In this document: positions 45,670 through 54,040 of the stretch, piece after piece | Numbering within the stretch: the first letter of the stretch is position 1 | Layout: each line of letters starts with the position of its first letter | NCBI GenBank assembly: GCA_903842345.1 | Contig: CAIMLR010000049.1 | Span: 1-64,000, forward strand | DNA: 64,000 nt | Direction of reading: 5' to 3' | Source of the DNA: an uncultured Myxococcales bacterium | GTDB taxonomy: Bacteria > Myxococcota_A > UBA9042 | Position numbers and translations under genes: made by a program | Notes under the pieces: generated by a model | Databases searched by the model: none | The model's input: the letters and a program-made list of their open reading frames with translations, nothing else | What the model was told of the DNA's origin: nothing

Positions 45670-46976
45670 AGTGCCCCCGTTGCGGCCGCGGCGAGGCCGA
45701 CGGCGTAGATCAGCCACGCGATGCGGGACGCAAGCGGCGAGATGGCCCGGCCGCGCAACAGCCACGCCGCCGCAGCCACGCCCAGCGGCAGGCCGATCGC
45801 GGCATCCAGCCCGTTGCCGCGCCAGGCAAACAGCGCGAACAGCGCAACCGCCGGCAAGGTCAGGCCCAACGCCAGTCGCCGCAGCGCCGCCCAGCGCGCC
45901 GATTCAGGCAAACCCAGCCATTGGCTCGAGGCCCACGCCGGCTCCGCGATCAGCGCGCGGGTGCGGAGGTGCGCGACGGCGGCAAAGCCAAAGGCGCACG
46001 TCGCGAGGGCCCAATGCGAAGCGTCCGCGCGGACCAGCAGCGTCGTGACGAGCGCCAACGCCAGCGTCGCGATGCCGGCGAGAGGCCAGCGGCGATGCCA
46101 GGCGCGCGCGAGAAAACGTTGCGCATCCGTCGATTGACCGAGAGTCAGCCACGCGGGCGGCTCGTCCAGACCGTCAGATTGGGCAAAACGGCTGGCGTGC
46201 GCCTGCTCGGCCGCGCGCAGGCCGGCGTGCAGCCACGGACGGGCGCGGCGGAACGCCACGGTGGCGAGCCGCGCGCCCAGCAGTACGCCGATGACCGGCA
46301 GGAGTCGCCACACCGTCGGCGTCAGCCACTCCGGACGGGCATTCCAGACCGCCGTCAGAAACGCCACGGGCGCGAGCGCACCGACAAGCGCGAAGGCCGG
46401 CAAGTACAGCAGCGGCGCACTTTCCGCCGGACCAAACGCGCCACCGCCCGACACCGCCGTCCAGCCCGCGTGCTTCCCGCCCGCCAGCAGCCGCAGACCG
46501 TGCAGCATCGCCGCGACCGCCAAGCCCGCAGTCAGCGGCGCCACCCCAGCCAGCACCGCCGCCACATGCAGCAGCACCGGCGCGCCCAACCACAGACCAT
46601 CCAGCGCCAGCGCCACCGGCACGGTCAGCAGCAGCACGGTCCACAGCAGCACGTCGCGCAGGCTCGTCCGCAGCGTCGCGTGCGCGGTTTCCCCCAGCAG
46701 CCGGCGCGTCGCCAACTGCGGCGGCGTCGTGACCAGTTGCAGCACCAGCAGCGGCAGCGGCACCGTCAGGAGCGCGGCCAGCCGCAGCGTCAAATCAGCG
46801 ATTTGCCCAGGCGGCGTGTGCTGTAGCGCTGGCGCAAGGAACACGTGCACGGCGACCAGCAGCGGCGCCACGAGCGGCACCGTCCACCGGATCAGGTTCG
46901 AGTGCAGGAGTTTCGTCGGCTGGCTGGACATCGCGGGCAGTGTGGCGGACTCGCCCGGAAACGGCCAGTCCTCCAT
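45666..46976 (-). CDS. Polytopic ABC transporter permease (probable)
   Basis: The 436-residue protein has about ten hydrophobic helices (VPLVAPLLVAVHVFLA, LRLAALLTVPLPLLVLQLV, VLLWTVLLLTVPVALAL and others). No family signature is recalled, but its 4-base overlap with the ATPase gene makes an ABC permease the simplest reading. It lies six bases after the hybrid kinase stop. The ATG at 46976 is used. An ATG at 46931 is also possible. Whether it exports a fatty-acid-derived signal, a lipid or a peptide is unknown. Confidence 0.7.
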   Translation of the reverse strand: MEDWPFPGESATLPAMSSQPTKLLHSNLIRWTVPLVAPLLVAVHVFLAPALQHTPPGQIADLTLRLAALLTVPLPLLVLQLVTTPPQLATRRLLGETAHATLRTSLRDVLLWTVLLLTVPVALALDGLWLGAPVLLHVAAVLAGVAPLTAGLAVAAMLHGLRLLAGGKHAGWTAVSGGGAFGPAESAPLLYLPAFALVGALAPVAFLTAVWNARPEWLTPTVWRLLPVIGVLLGARLATVAFRRARPWLHAGLRAAEQAHASRFAQSDGLDEPPAWLTLGQSTDAQRFLARAWHRRWPLAGIATLALALVTTLLVRADASHWALATCAFGFAAVAHLRTRALIAEPAWASSQWLGLPESARWAALRRLALGLTLPAVALFALFAWRGNGLDAAIGLPLGVAAAAWLLRGRAISPLASRIAWLIYAVGLAAAATGAL

Positions 46977-46982
46977 CGCCGA

Positions 46983-49670
46983 TCAGGTCCCCGCCTGCGC
47001 GGCGTTGCGCGGCATCTTTACAACAAACTCAGTGCCTTTGCCCAGTTCACTGTACACCGCGATCGTGCCGCCCAGGCTCTGGATCACCCGCCGCGTCATC
47101 GTCAGGCCCATGCCCATGCCCTTGCCCGGGCCTTTGGTCGTGAAGAACGGGTTGAAAATCTTCTGCTTCACCGCGTCCGGCATGCCGGGGCCGTTGTCCT
47201 TGACGTGCAGCTCCACGAGGTCATCCGTCACCGTGCCGAACAACTGGACTTCGCCCGTGCCTTCCGGCACCGCTTCGATCGCGTTCTGCAGCAGGTTGCT
47301 CAGCACCTGATTGAATTCCTCGGGCACGCAGCGAATCGTCCCGCTTGGCGGCATCGTCTCCGTCACCTTCACGTCGCGGCCGGTTGCGGGCAGCACGATG
47401 CTCACCACGTCGCGCGCCGCCTGGAACACGTCGTGCTCGCGCAGATCGCGGCTGTAGCCTTCCCGACTGTAACGGCCCATGAGCTCCACCGTGCCGGCAA
47501 TCCGCTTCACGCCGGACTCCGCGGTGTCGATCATCTTCTGGAAACGCGCGGCGATCTTGTCGATTTTCTGCGCCTGGACGTCCGGCAGCGGCTCAGTCTT
47601 GGCCGCGTTGACCATCGTGAGCGTCTCGGCAAAGTCGAGCTTGATGCGCGCCACCGAGTTCTTGATGTAGTTCAGCGGGTTGTTGATCTCGTGGGCCAAA
47701 CCGCCGGCGATCGTCTCCAGCGAGTCCATGCGCTGGGTCATCAGCATGTCCGCCTGCGATTCCTGGACGTTCAGCAAACTGCGCGCGGTCGACAGCAGCT
47801 CCTTGGCCGAGAACGGCTTGGAGAGGTACGCGTTCACGCCTTGCTCAATGCCGGCAATGCGATCCTCCGTGCCGCCGCGCGCCGTCAGCATGATGATCGG
47901 CGTGTATTTGGTGACCGGATCGTTGCGCAGGCGTTTGGTCAGCTCCAGGCCGTCAATGCCGGGCATCATCAGGTCCGTGATGATGAGGTTGGGCTGCTCC
48001 TTCACCGCGAGCTCAAAGCCCTTCAAGCCGTCAGGCGCCGCCATGACCTTGAATTCCCGGCGGAGCGAGAGGTGGATCACGCGGATGACGTCCGGATTGT
48101 CCTCGACGATGAGCACGGTCCACTGCCGGTCGTTCTCGTCAAAATCGCGCTCGACGACGCGGCGCTCGCTCGCCTCCGCGATGTCCAACAAGCGGTAATC
48201 GTTGCGCGTGGAGATCTCGACGGACGTGTCCATCAGCCCGGAATCGCGGTCCTTGCGGTCGCGGCGCAGCATCTGCTGCTCGGGCTTGACCAGCTGGTCC
48301 GCCTTCAGGTGCGCCGAGCCACTGCGCAGGAACACCGTGAACGTCGCGCCCTTGTCGACTTCGCTCTCCGCCCAGATGCGCCCGCCGTGCAGTTCCACGA
48401 GCTCCTTGGCCAGCGCCAGGCCAATGCCCGTGCCGCCGTAGCGCCGCGTGCCGGACTGGTCGACCTGAAAGAAGCGCTCAAAGACCTGCATCGCCTTGTC
48501 GCTGGGAAAGCCCGGACCGTCGTCCGTCACGTCGACTTCCACGCCATCGGGCACCGCGCGCATCGTCACGCTGATGTGGCCTTCTTGCGGCGTGAACTTG
48601 GCGGCGTTGGACAGCAGGTTGATGAAGACGCGCTCCAACCGCTCGAGATCGCAGTAGATGAGAAACGGCGTCTCGGGCGCGACAAACGTCAGCTCGATGC
48701 CCTTGCGCTGTGTCAGCGGCTTGACCTGATCGGCAAGCCCACGCAGGTATTCGGTCAGGTCCTGCTCGCTCGCGCGCAGCCGGATGCGCGATTCCTCGAG
48801 CTTTGTCAGATCCAGCAAGTCATTGATCAGTTTCAACAACTTCATGCCAGACCGCAGCATCGTCTGCAGCGTGGCCTTCTGGGAATCGGTGACCTTGCCC
48901 AATTCGCCGTCGATCATGAGCTCGAGCGGGGAGAGGATCATCGCCAGCGGCGTCTTCAATTCGTGGGTGATGTTGGCGAAGAAGGTGGACTTGAATTCGT
49001 CGAGCTGCTTGAGTTTGGCGTGGGCTTCTTCGAGGTTGGCTTTGGTCGCCTCAAGCACCATTTGGTCAATGAGTTGCGCACGCTGGCCGCTGTACGAGTA
49101 GTGGTGCGCTGTGGTCACGACCGTCGCCGTCGAGAGCACAAAGAAGAGGTTGGGGGCACCGTTGGCCCAATCCTCAGTGCCAGCATTGACGGCGTTGGGA
49201 ACAACGTAGGACAGGACGATCGCCAAGTAGGTCCACGCCGCCTGCTGGGGGCGCCAGACAAACAACATGCCAACTCCCATGATGGAGAGGTTCAGGCCGG
49301 CGTAGTACGGGGTCGAAAGTCCGCCCATCACGTATGTCATCGCCGAGATGCCAAAGCCCAACATCAGCGCATGCGTGGACGTCAGACCCCGCCAGTGGCG
49401 GGCGAAGAAGCCCCGGTTGAGCGTGGCCAGGAGGAAGAAGCTCCACACGCCGACGACCGCGCGTGTTGTCCACAGAAAGTGAAGCCAAGTGCGCGGGGCC
49501 ATCAGCCAGTCAAGCAGGCCAAACGCGGGGTAGATCGTGATGGTGAGCCAGAACGCGATACGCGCGCCTTGGCGGTTGCGGTTGATCAGCCATGCTTGCC
49601 ATCGAGACTCAATCTCCGCTTCTGAGACCGTTGGATGGGTACTTGACGCCGCGGCACCGCCGAAGACCAT
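46983..49670 (-). CDS. Membrane hybrid sensor with HK-REC-HK architecture (PhcS-PhcR-like fusion)
   Basis: This 895-residue protein starts with about five or six hydrophobic helices (residues 38-185) and a coiled coil. Then come HisKA with ITHELKTPL (His236), HATPase with NLLSNAAKF (351-359) and GTGIGLALAKE, a receiver domain with Asp566 and Lys618, a second HisKA with AHEINNPLN (His660), and a second HATPase with NLLQNAIEA and KGMGMGLTMTRRV. All phosphotransfer residues appear intact. The ATG at 49670 has AAGGAG five bases upstream. It follows the methyltransferase stop by two bases. In Ralstonia, the sensor PhcS and the REC-HK PhcR are separate; this protein looks like both in one chain. 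Ligand sensing is inferred. Confidence 0.85.
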   Translation of the reverse strand: MVFGGAAASSTHPTVSEAEIESRWQAWLINRNRQGARIAFWLTITIYPAFGLLDWLMAPRTWLHFLWTTRAVVGVWSFFLLATLNRGFFARHWRGLTSTHALMLGFGISAMTYVMGGLSTPYYAGLNLSIMGVGMLFVWRPQQAAWTYLAIVLSYVVPNAVNAGTEDWANGAPNLFFVLSTATVVTTAHHYSYSGQRAQLIDQMVLEATKANLEEAHAKLKQLDEFKSTFFANITHELKTPLAMILSPLELMIDGELGKVTDSQKATLQTMLRSGMKLLKLINDLLDLTKLEESRIRLRASEQDLTEYLRGLADQVKPLTQRKGIELTFVAPETPFLIYCDLERLERVFINLLSNAAKFTPQEGHISVTMRAVPDGVEVDVTDDGPGFPSDKAMQVFERFFQVDQSGTRRYGGTGIGLALAKELVELHGGRIWAESEVDKGATFTVFLRSGSAHLKADQLVKPEQQMLRRDRKDRDSGLMDTSVEISTRNDYRLLDIAEASERRVVERDFDENDRQWTVLIVEDNPDVIRVIHLSLRREFKVMAAPDGLKGFELAVKEQPNLIITDLMMPGIDGLELTKRLRNDPVTKYTPIIMLTARGGTEDRIAGIEQGVNAYLSKPFSAKELLSTARSLLNVQESQADMLMTQRMDSLETIAGGLAHEINNPLNYIKNSVARIKLDFAETLTMVNAAKTEPLPDVQAQKIDKIAARFQKMIDTAESGVKRIAGTVELMGRYSREGYSRDLREHDVFQAARDVVSIVLPATGRDVKVTETMPPSGTIRCVPEEFNQVLSNLLQNAIEAVPEGTGEVQLFGTVTDDLVELHVKDNGPGMPDAVKQKIFNPFFTTKGPGKGMGMGLTMTRRVIQSLGGTIAVYSELGKGTEFVVKMPRNAAQAGT

Positions 49671-49672
49671 GG

Positions 49673-51304
49673 CTACTCCTTATGCAGGACCACGAACGGG
49701 TTGACGCCGGTTGATTCCGGCACAATCTCGACCCGTGCGTGCGGCACTCCGGTCTGCGCAAAGTCCCGCATTTCGTCGTGCGAGCGGTAGAGCAAGTTCC
49801 ACTCCAGATGGTGCTCAAAGACCCAGCGCGCCGGATTCCACGGCATCATGTTGCCAACATACGCGGAGCCATTGTCGGTGAGATTGGCGTAGAAGTTGCT
49901 ACAGAGGGTCGCAGCAGTGCTCGGCTTGAGGTAGTCGAACAACCCAGTGCTGAACAGCAGGTCGAACGGCCCGAGCGTACCGAACACGCCGGGATCAGTT
50001 AGGAGCCGCTTGATCGAGTCGTGCAAGAATACCAAGCGGACGTTCTTCAGCCCGCGCCGACGCACGATTTCCAGCGTCCGCCGCTGAGCGAACGACAGCG
50101 CCATACGGTCCTGATCGAAGAGGACGATCTCGACCTGCGGCCCATCGACCGGGATTTCATGCAGCAGCTCGTAGGTCTCCTGCGCGGGCCCCGAGGCGAC
50201 CGAGGCAATGCGAATCGGCCGTCCAATCGGTGGGTTGGCCAGGGCCGCGTGGACGCGTTCCTTGACGAGATCCTTGCGCGCCCGCACGCCCTTGGCGGGC
50301 ATGGACGCGCACGAAGCCAAGTGCAGCGCCTTGCCGAATAGCGTCTGGCCTTCGAACGGCCGATAGTACATATAGTTCATGCACTCGAAGTCGCCGGGGT
50401 AGCCAAGCGGCTTGCTGCGTGCGCGGTGCAACAGGGGCGCCTTTAGCATCAATTCGTCAAGATGCCGCTGAGAGTACATCTTGAGCGCGGGCATTTCTGC
50501 GGGCGACGCCCAGCGCATGGCGTCGTCGATGCGCCCGTAGTATTGCAGCACCGCTGGCACGAATTCGGCCTGAATGCGTTCGATCATCGTCGCGCGCGCC
50601 GGATGCTCCTCGCGCACCCAACCGGGACCGGGCTCAACCGCCACAGCGAGTTCGTCGCGCCCAGCGTTGCCGTCGCCGTGCACGAGGTACCACGGGGATG
50701 CCGCTGCAAGCTCGTCAAAATGCCGCTGCGCGTCTTCAAGGAACAGCCGGAAGGACCCCACCAGCGCACGGAAGTCCGCGTGCTGCGACATCTCCCATGG
50801 CGCGTTCTCCATCGCGAACGACCGCTCCGCAGTTCCGCGCCACTGACGGATATCACGGAGTTGCACCAATGGCTCGACGTCGAGGTAGCCGCGCGTGAAC
50901 GCGAGTCCAGTCACGGGCCCGGCGGCCGTCTCGCGGACGGACGTGACGCGGACTTCGCCCCTGTGCATCAGCCTGCCTTCGACGTGCAGCTCCAAATCGA
51001 CCGCGTCGCCGATGTCGGGCGCAATGCTGTCGTGCCACTGCACCCCGACGCCGCCGCTCGCCAAGTCGAGGATCTCACCAGACAGGCGCCGGCCCTTATG
51101 TTCAAGCGAGAGCTTGAGTTCCAACGGCGCGAGCTCATCTGATCGAAACCGGTCGGCACGAAAGAACACTTCCCGACCCTGACCGCCGTCCAGTTCATCG
51201 TAGTTTCTGACCGTATGCCCGGTCGTTGCCTGCATCGGCCCACTCGGCCCCGTCACCGCCGCTGAGGGCCCCATCCCCACACTGCTGCCGCTGTCGTCGG
51301 TCAT
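49673..51304 (-). CDS. PilZ-like domain fused to PhcB-family methyltransferase
   Basis: This 543-residue protein has a PilZ-like N-terminal domain (about 35-135), with DLASGGVGV replacing the usual NxSxxG and no clean RxxxR, so cyclic di-GMP binding is doubtful. The C-terminal half (about 270-543) is a SAM methyltransferase of the PhcB family that makes 3-hydroxypalmitate methyl ester in Ralstonia. Supporting motifs are GYPGDFECMNYMYYRPFEG, IRIASVASGPAQET, VEIVLFDQD and FDLLFSTGLFDYL. The ATG at 51304 has GGGGG upstream. A GTG at 51334 lacks one. It is expected to make a fatty-acid-type signal. The family call is by recalled motif and gene context, not by search. Confidence 0.75.
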   Translation of the reverse strand: MTDDSGSSVGMGPSAAVTGPSGPMQATTGHTVRNYDELDGGQGREVFFRADRFRSDELAPLELKLSLEHKGRRLSGEILDLASGGVGVQWHDSIAPDIGDAVDLELHVEGRLMHRGEVRVTSVRETAAGPVTGLAFTRGYLDVEPLVQLRDIRQWRGTAERSFAMENAPWEMSQHADFRALVGSFRLFLEDAQRHFDELAAASPWYLVHGDGNAGRDELAVAVEPGPGWVREEHPARATMIERIQAEFVPAVLQYYGRIDDAMRWASPAEMPALKMYSQRHLDELMLKAPLLHRARSKPLGYPGDFECMNYMYYRPFEGQTLFGKALHLASCASMPAKGVRARKDLVKERVHAALANPPIGRPIRIASVASGPAQETYELLHEIPVDGPQVEIVLFDQDRMALSFAQRRTLEIVRRRGLKNVRLVFLHDSIKRLLTDPGVFGTLGPFDLLFSTGLFDYLKPSTAATLCSNFYANLTDNGSAYVGNMMPWNPARWVFEHHLEWNLLYRSHDEMRDFAQTGVPHARVEIVPESTGVNPFVVLHKE

Positions 51305-51320
51305 TTGTCCCCCACTTTTG

Positions 51321-51345
51321 CAACCGCAGTCCACTTCTGCGGTTG
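51321..51345 (-). promoter_or_regulatory. Perfect 8-bp inverted repeat between the REC-HK and methyltransferase genes
   Basis: CAACCGCA and TGCGGTTG flank a 9-base loop in the 51-base spacer between the REC-HK stop and the methyltransferase start. The stem sits 17 bases before the ATG and contains the rejected GTG start. No T-run follows. It could be an mRNA-processing or attenuation stem or a regulator site. Confidence 0.45.
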
Positions 51346-51355
51346 TTTGCCATCT

Positions 51356-52564
51356 CTACGACTCCAACTCCGCTGGCGGAATCGCAATCTCAAACCGTGC
51401 CCCGCCGCCCACGCGTTCGGTGCACCGGAGATCGCCCTTGTGGTTTTCCACAATCAGACGCGACATGTACAAGCCCATGCCGACCCCTTGGTCGTTCTTT
51501 GTCGACGCGAAGGCTTCGAACAGCCGATCGCGGACTTCTGGCGAAATGCCTGGTCCTTCGTCCTCGACGGTGAAGCAGACGTGTCCGCGCGCGTCGGTTG
51601 ACGCCGTCACCCAGATGCGATCGTCCACTTTGGTCGCCTGCGCGGCGTTTCGCAGCAGGTTCACCAGCACTTGCACAAGCTTCTGCCGATCGCCCAAAAG
51701 CAGCGGCAAGGCCTCGCGCGGCGCGTCGATCACGACGTTGCGGGCGCGGAAGTTCAGGTCCATGCGCATCACCGTAATCGCGTCGCGCACGACCCGCGAC
51801 GGATCGAAGTACTCCATCGTCATCGCCAGGCGCTTCTGCTTGGCGTACTGGTTCATCGTTTCCAGCGACTCCAGCAGGTTGCGCAGCCCCGCGAGACCCA
51901 CCGCGACGGTCTCCACGAGTTCCGGGTCCGCCAGTTTCGCCGCCACTTCGTACTCGATCATCACGAGGCTCGACATCGCGTTGCGCAGGTCGTGCGTGAT
52001 GCCCGCCGCCAGCCGGCCAGTCGTCACAAGGCGATCCAGTTGCAGCAGGCTCTGCTGCGCCGACTTCAGCTCCGTCAGCGTGTTCTGCAGTTCCGTCGTG
52101 CGGTCGCTGAGCAGCTCCAGGAGCCGCCGCGCCGCGCGCTGGTACATGACCGAGTCGCTCGCGGCTGAAACCGCCGCCAGCACGTCTTCTGGCTGCCACG
52201 GTTTGCGCAGGAAGCGGAACACGTGGGCGTCATTGATTGCCGCGATCAGCGCGGGCGTGTCCGTGTAACCAGTCAGAATGATGCCCGGCGCGTCGATGCC
52301 CGCTTCCCGCAGGTTGTGCAGCAGCTCCACACCGGTCATGCCGGGCATCCGCTGATCGCAGACCACGACGTCGATTGGCGTGGTCAACGCGATCGCCAAC
52401 GCCTCGTCGCCTGAGCCGGCTTCATGGACCGTGTAGTCGCCGTCCAGGAAAGATCCGAGCACCGCGAGGTTGGGCAGCTCATCATCGACGATGAGAATAG
52501 CGCCCGTCAGCAGTCCTTGGACCGCGTACTCTTCCAGCAAGTTGTGAAGCGAGGTGCCCACCAT
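51356..52564 (-). CDS. Response regulator-histidine kinase hybrid (PhcR-like)
   Basis: This 402-residue soluble protein has an N-terminal receiver domain (DD at 27-28, phosphoacceptor Asp70 in VVCDQRMPG, Thr98, Lys121 in FLRKPW) and a coiled coil. HisKA with ITHDLRNAM (His191) and HATPase with NLLRNAAQA, DEGPGIS and GVGMGLYMSRL follow. The REC-then-kinase order matches Ralstonia PhcR. It is the first gene of the operon. The ATG at 52564 lies only about four bases from the predicted transcription start, so translation may be leaderless. Output could be phosphotransfer to the other kinase or an unlinked regulator. Confidence 0.85.
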   Translation of the reverse strand: MVGTSLHNLLEEYAVQGLLTGAILIVDDELPNLAVLGSFLDGDYTVHEAGSGDEALAIALTTPIDVVVCDQRMPGMTGVELLHNLREAGIDAPGIILTGYTDTPALIAAINDAHVFRFLRKPWQPEDVLAAVSAASDSVMYQRAARRLLELLSDRTTELQNTLTELKSAQQSLLQLDRLVTTGRLAAGITHDLRNAMSSLVMIEYEVAAKLADPELVETVAVGLAGLRNLLESLETMNQYAKQKRLAMTMEYFDPSRVVRDAITVMRMDLNFRARNVVIDAPREALPLLLGDRQKLVQVLVNLLRNAAQATKVDDRIWVTASTDARGHVCFTVEDEGPGISPEVRDRLFEAFASTKNDQGVGMGLYMSRLIVENHKGDLRCTERVGGGARFEIAIPPAELES

Positions 52565-52574
52565 CCTGCCGGCG

Positions 52575-52602
52575 AGTGTAGACCAGAGTTTGCGAATGTG
52601 AA
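52575..52602 (-). promoter_or_regulatory. Candidate promoter of the phc-like operon
   Basis: On the minus strand, TTCACA (52602-52597), a 16-base spacer and TACACT (52580-52575) match sigma-70 at 5/6 and 4/6 positions. Transcription is expected near 52568, four bases before the ATG at 52564, so the first gene would be nearly leaderless. Confidence 0.55.
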
Positions 52603-52755
52603 GAACATTGCCGCGCCCGCGGTTTCTCGTTGACGCATTGCGGTGAATTTGTCCGCGCGTCGCCCAGCGCGTTCAGCCCTTGCCGACGGCGCGGGAAGCC
52701 GCGAGACTACGGCCCGGCGGCGCTGCCCTTGCCGCCTTCAGCCACGCGGAGTCCC

Positions 52756-54021
52756 ATGAGCAGCAAGTCCAAGAGCGCAAAGAGTCAGCAGAAACTGCCG
52801 GAAGTCCAGGCGCCCGCCGCCGCCGTGAGCCCAGCGGTTTTGGACTTTGCGCAACGCGATTCTGCGCCGTTTCCCAAGCTGACGCGTGACGACGAAGCGG
52901 CGATGCGCAGCATCTTTCGCGTCCTGACGCCCGATGGGTTGCCGATCGTCAATGACCCGAAACTGGAGAATGGCACCGGCGTGGCGGATGACGACGCGCT
53001 GGCGATGCTGCGGTCGATGATCCGCGTGCGGGCTGTTGACGAGCGGATGCTCGCCCTGCAACGGCAGGGGCGCATTGGCTTCTACGGCGCTGCGACCGGA
53101 CAAGAGGCGGCGACGATTGCCGCCGGTCACGCGCTGGAACTGCGCGACTGGATTCACCCGGCGCTGCGCGAAGGCGGCATGGCGCTGCACCGCGGCTATC
53201 CGCTCTGGACGTATCTCAGCCAAATTTTTGGCAATGCCGATGACACATCGACCAAGGGGCGGCAGATGCCGTGCCACTACGGCTCGCGCGCGTTGGGCTA
53301 CGTGACGCTTTCCAGCGTGATGGCGACGCAAATGCCGCAAGCGGTGGGCACGGCGTACGCGATGGCGATGCTGCACGAGGCGCCCGACCGTCCGGTGTGT
53401 CTGGGCGCGATCGGCGATGGCGCAACGAGCGAAGGCGATTTCCACGTGGCGCTGACGTTTGCCGGCGTGATGCGGCCCAAGGGCCTCGGCTTGCCGCTGC
53501 TGCTGTATGTGCAGAACAACCAGTGGGCGATTTCCACGCCCGTGGAGAAACAGACGGCCGCGCCCTCGCTGGCGGTGAAGGCGCTGGGCTATGGCATTGC
53601 CGGATGCCGCGTGGATGGCAACGACGCCCTCGCGGTCCTGCGCGTCATGCGCGCGGCGGCGGCGCGCGTGCGGGCGGGCGGCGAGCCGATCCTCGTGGAG
53701 GCGGTGACGTACCGCGTCGGCGCGCACTCGACGTCCGATGATCCCAGCCGGTACCGCGATGAAGGCATCACCAAGCAGTGGGCGGCGCTGGATCCGATCG
53801 ATCGCCTCGCCAAGTACCTGATCCACCGCGACGTGCTGACGGATGCGGACGTGGCCAAGCTGCGTGCAGAATACGACGACGAAGTCCGGACGACGCTGGC
53901 GGAAGTGGAGAAAGTGCCGCCGCCGGCGACCGCGACGCTGTTTGAGGACGTCTATGCCGAGATGCCGGCGCACTTGGCGCGGCAATTGGCCGAGGTTGAG
54001 GCCGCCCTGGCGCGCGTCTGA
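52756..54021 (+). CDS. 2-oxoacid dehydrogenase E1 alpha subunit (branched-chain type)
   Basis: Thiamine diphosphate-binding alpha subunit of a 2-oxoacid dehydrogenase E1. The 421-residue protein has a Lys/Ser/Gln-rich N-terminal extension, then GFYGAATGQEAATIAAGHAL, the ThDP motif GDGATSEGDFHVALTFAGVM ending in VQNNQWAIS, and VGAHSTSDDPSRYR. It resembles branched-chain (BkdA) E1 alpha more than pyruvate E1. The ATG at 52756 has GGAG upstream. No E1 beta, E2 or E3 gene is adjacent: the next gene is an outer-membrane protein, so the complex partners must lie elsewhere. It diverges from the phc-like operon. Confidence 0.88.
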   Translation: MSSKSKSAKSQQKLPEVQAPAAAVSPAVLDFAQRDSAPFPKLTRDDEAAMRSIFRVLTPDGLPIVNDPKLENGTGVADDDALAMLRSMIRVRAVDERMLALQRQGRIGFYGAATGQEAATIAAGHALELRDWIHPALREGGMALHRGYPLWTYLSQIFGNADDTSTKGRQMPCHYGSRALGYVTLSSVMATQMPQAVGTAYAMAMLHEAPDRPVCLGAIGDGATSEGDFHVALTFAGVMRPKGLGLPLLLYVQNNQWAISTPVEKQTAAPSLAVKALGYGIAGCRVDGNDALAVLRVMRAAAARVRAGGEPILVEAVTYRVGAHSTSDDPSRYRDEGITKQWAALDPIDRLAKYLIHRDVLTDADVAKLRAEYDDEVRTTLAEVEKVPPPATATLFEDVYAEMPAHLARQLAEVEAALARV

Positions 54022-54040
54022 ACACCCAGGAAGGCGGATC

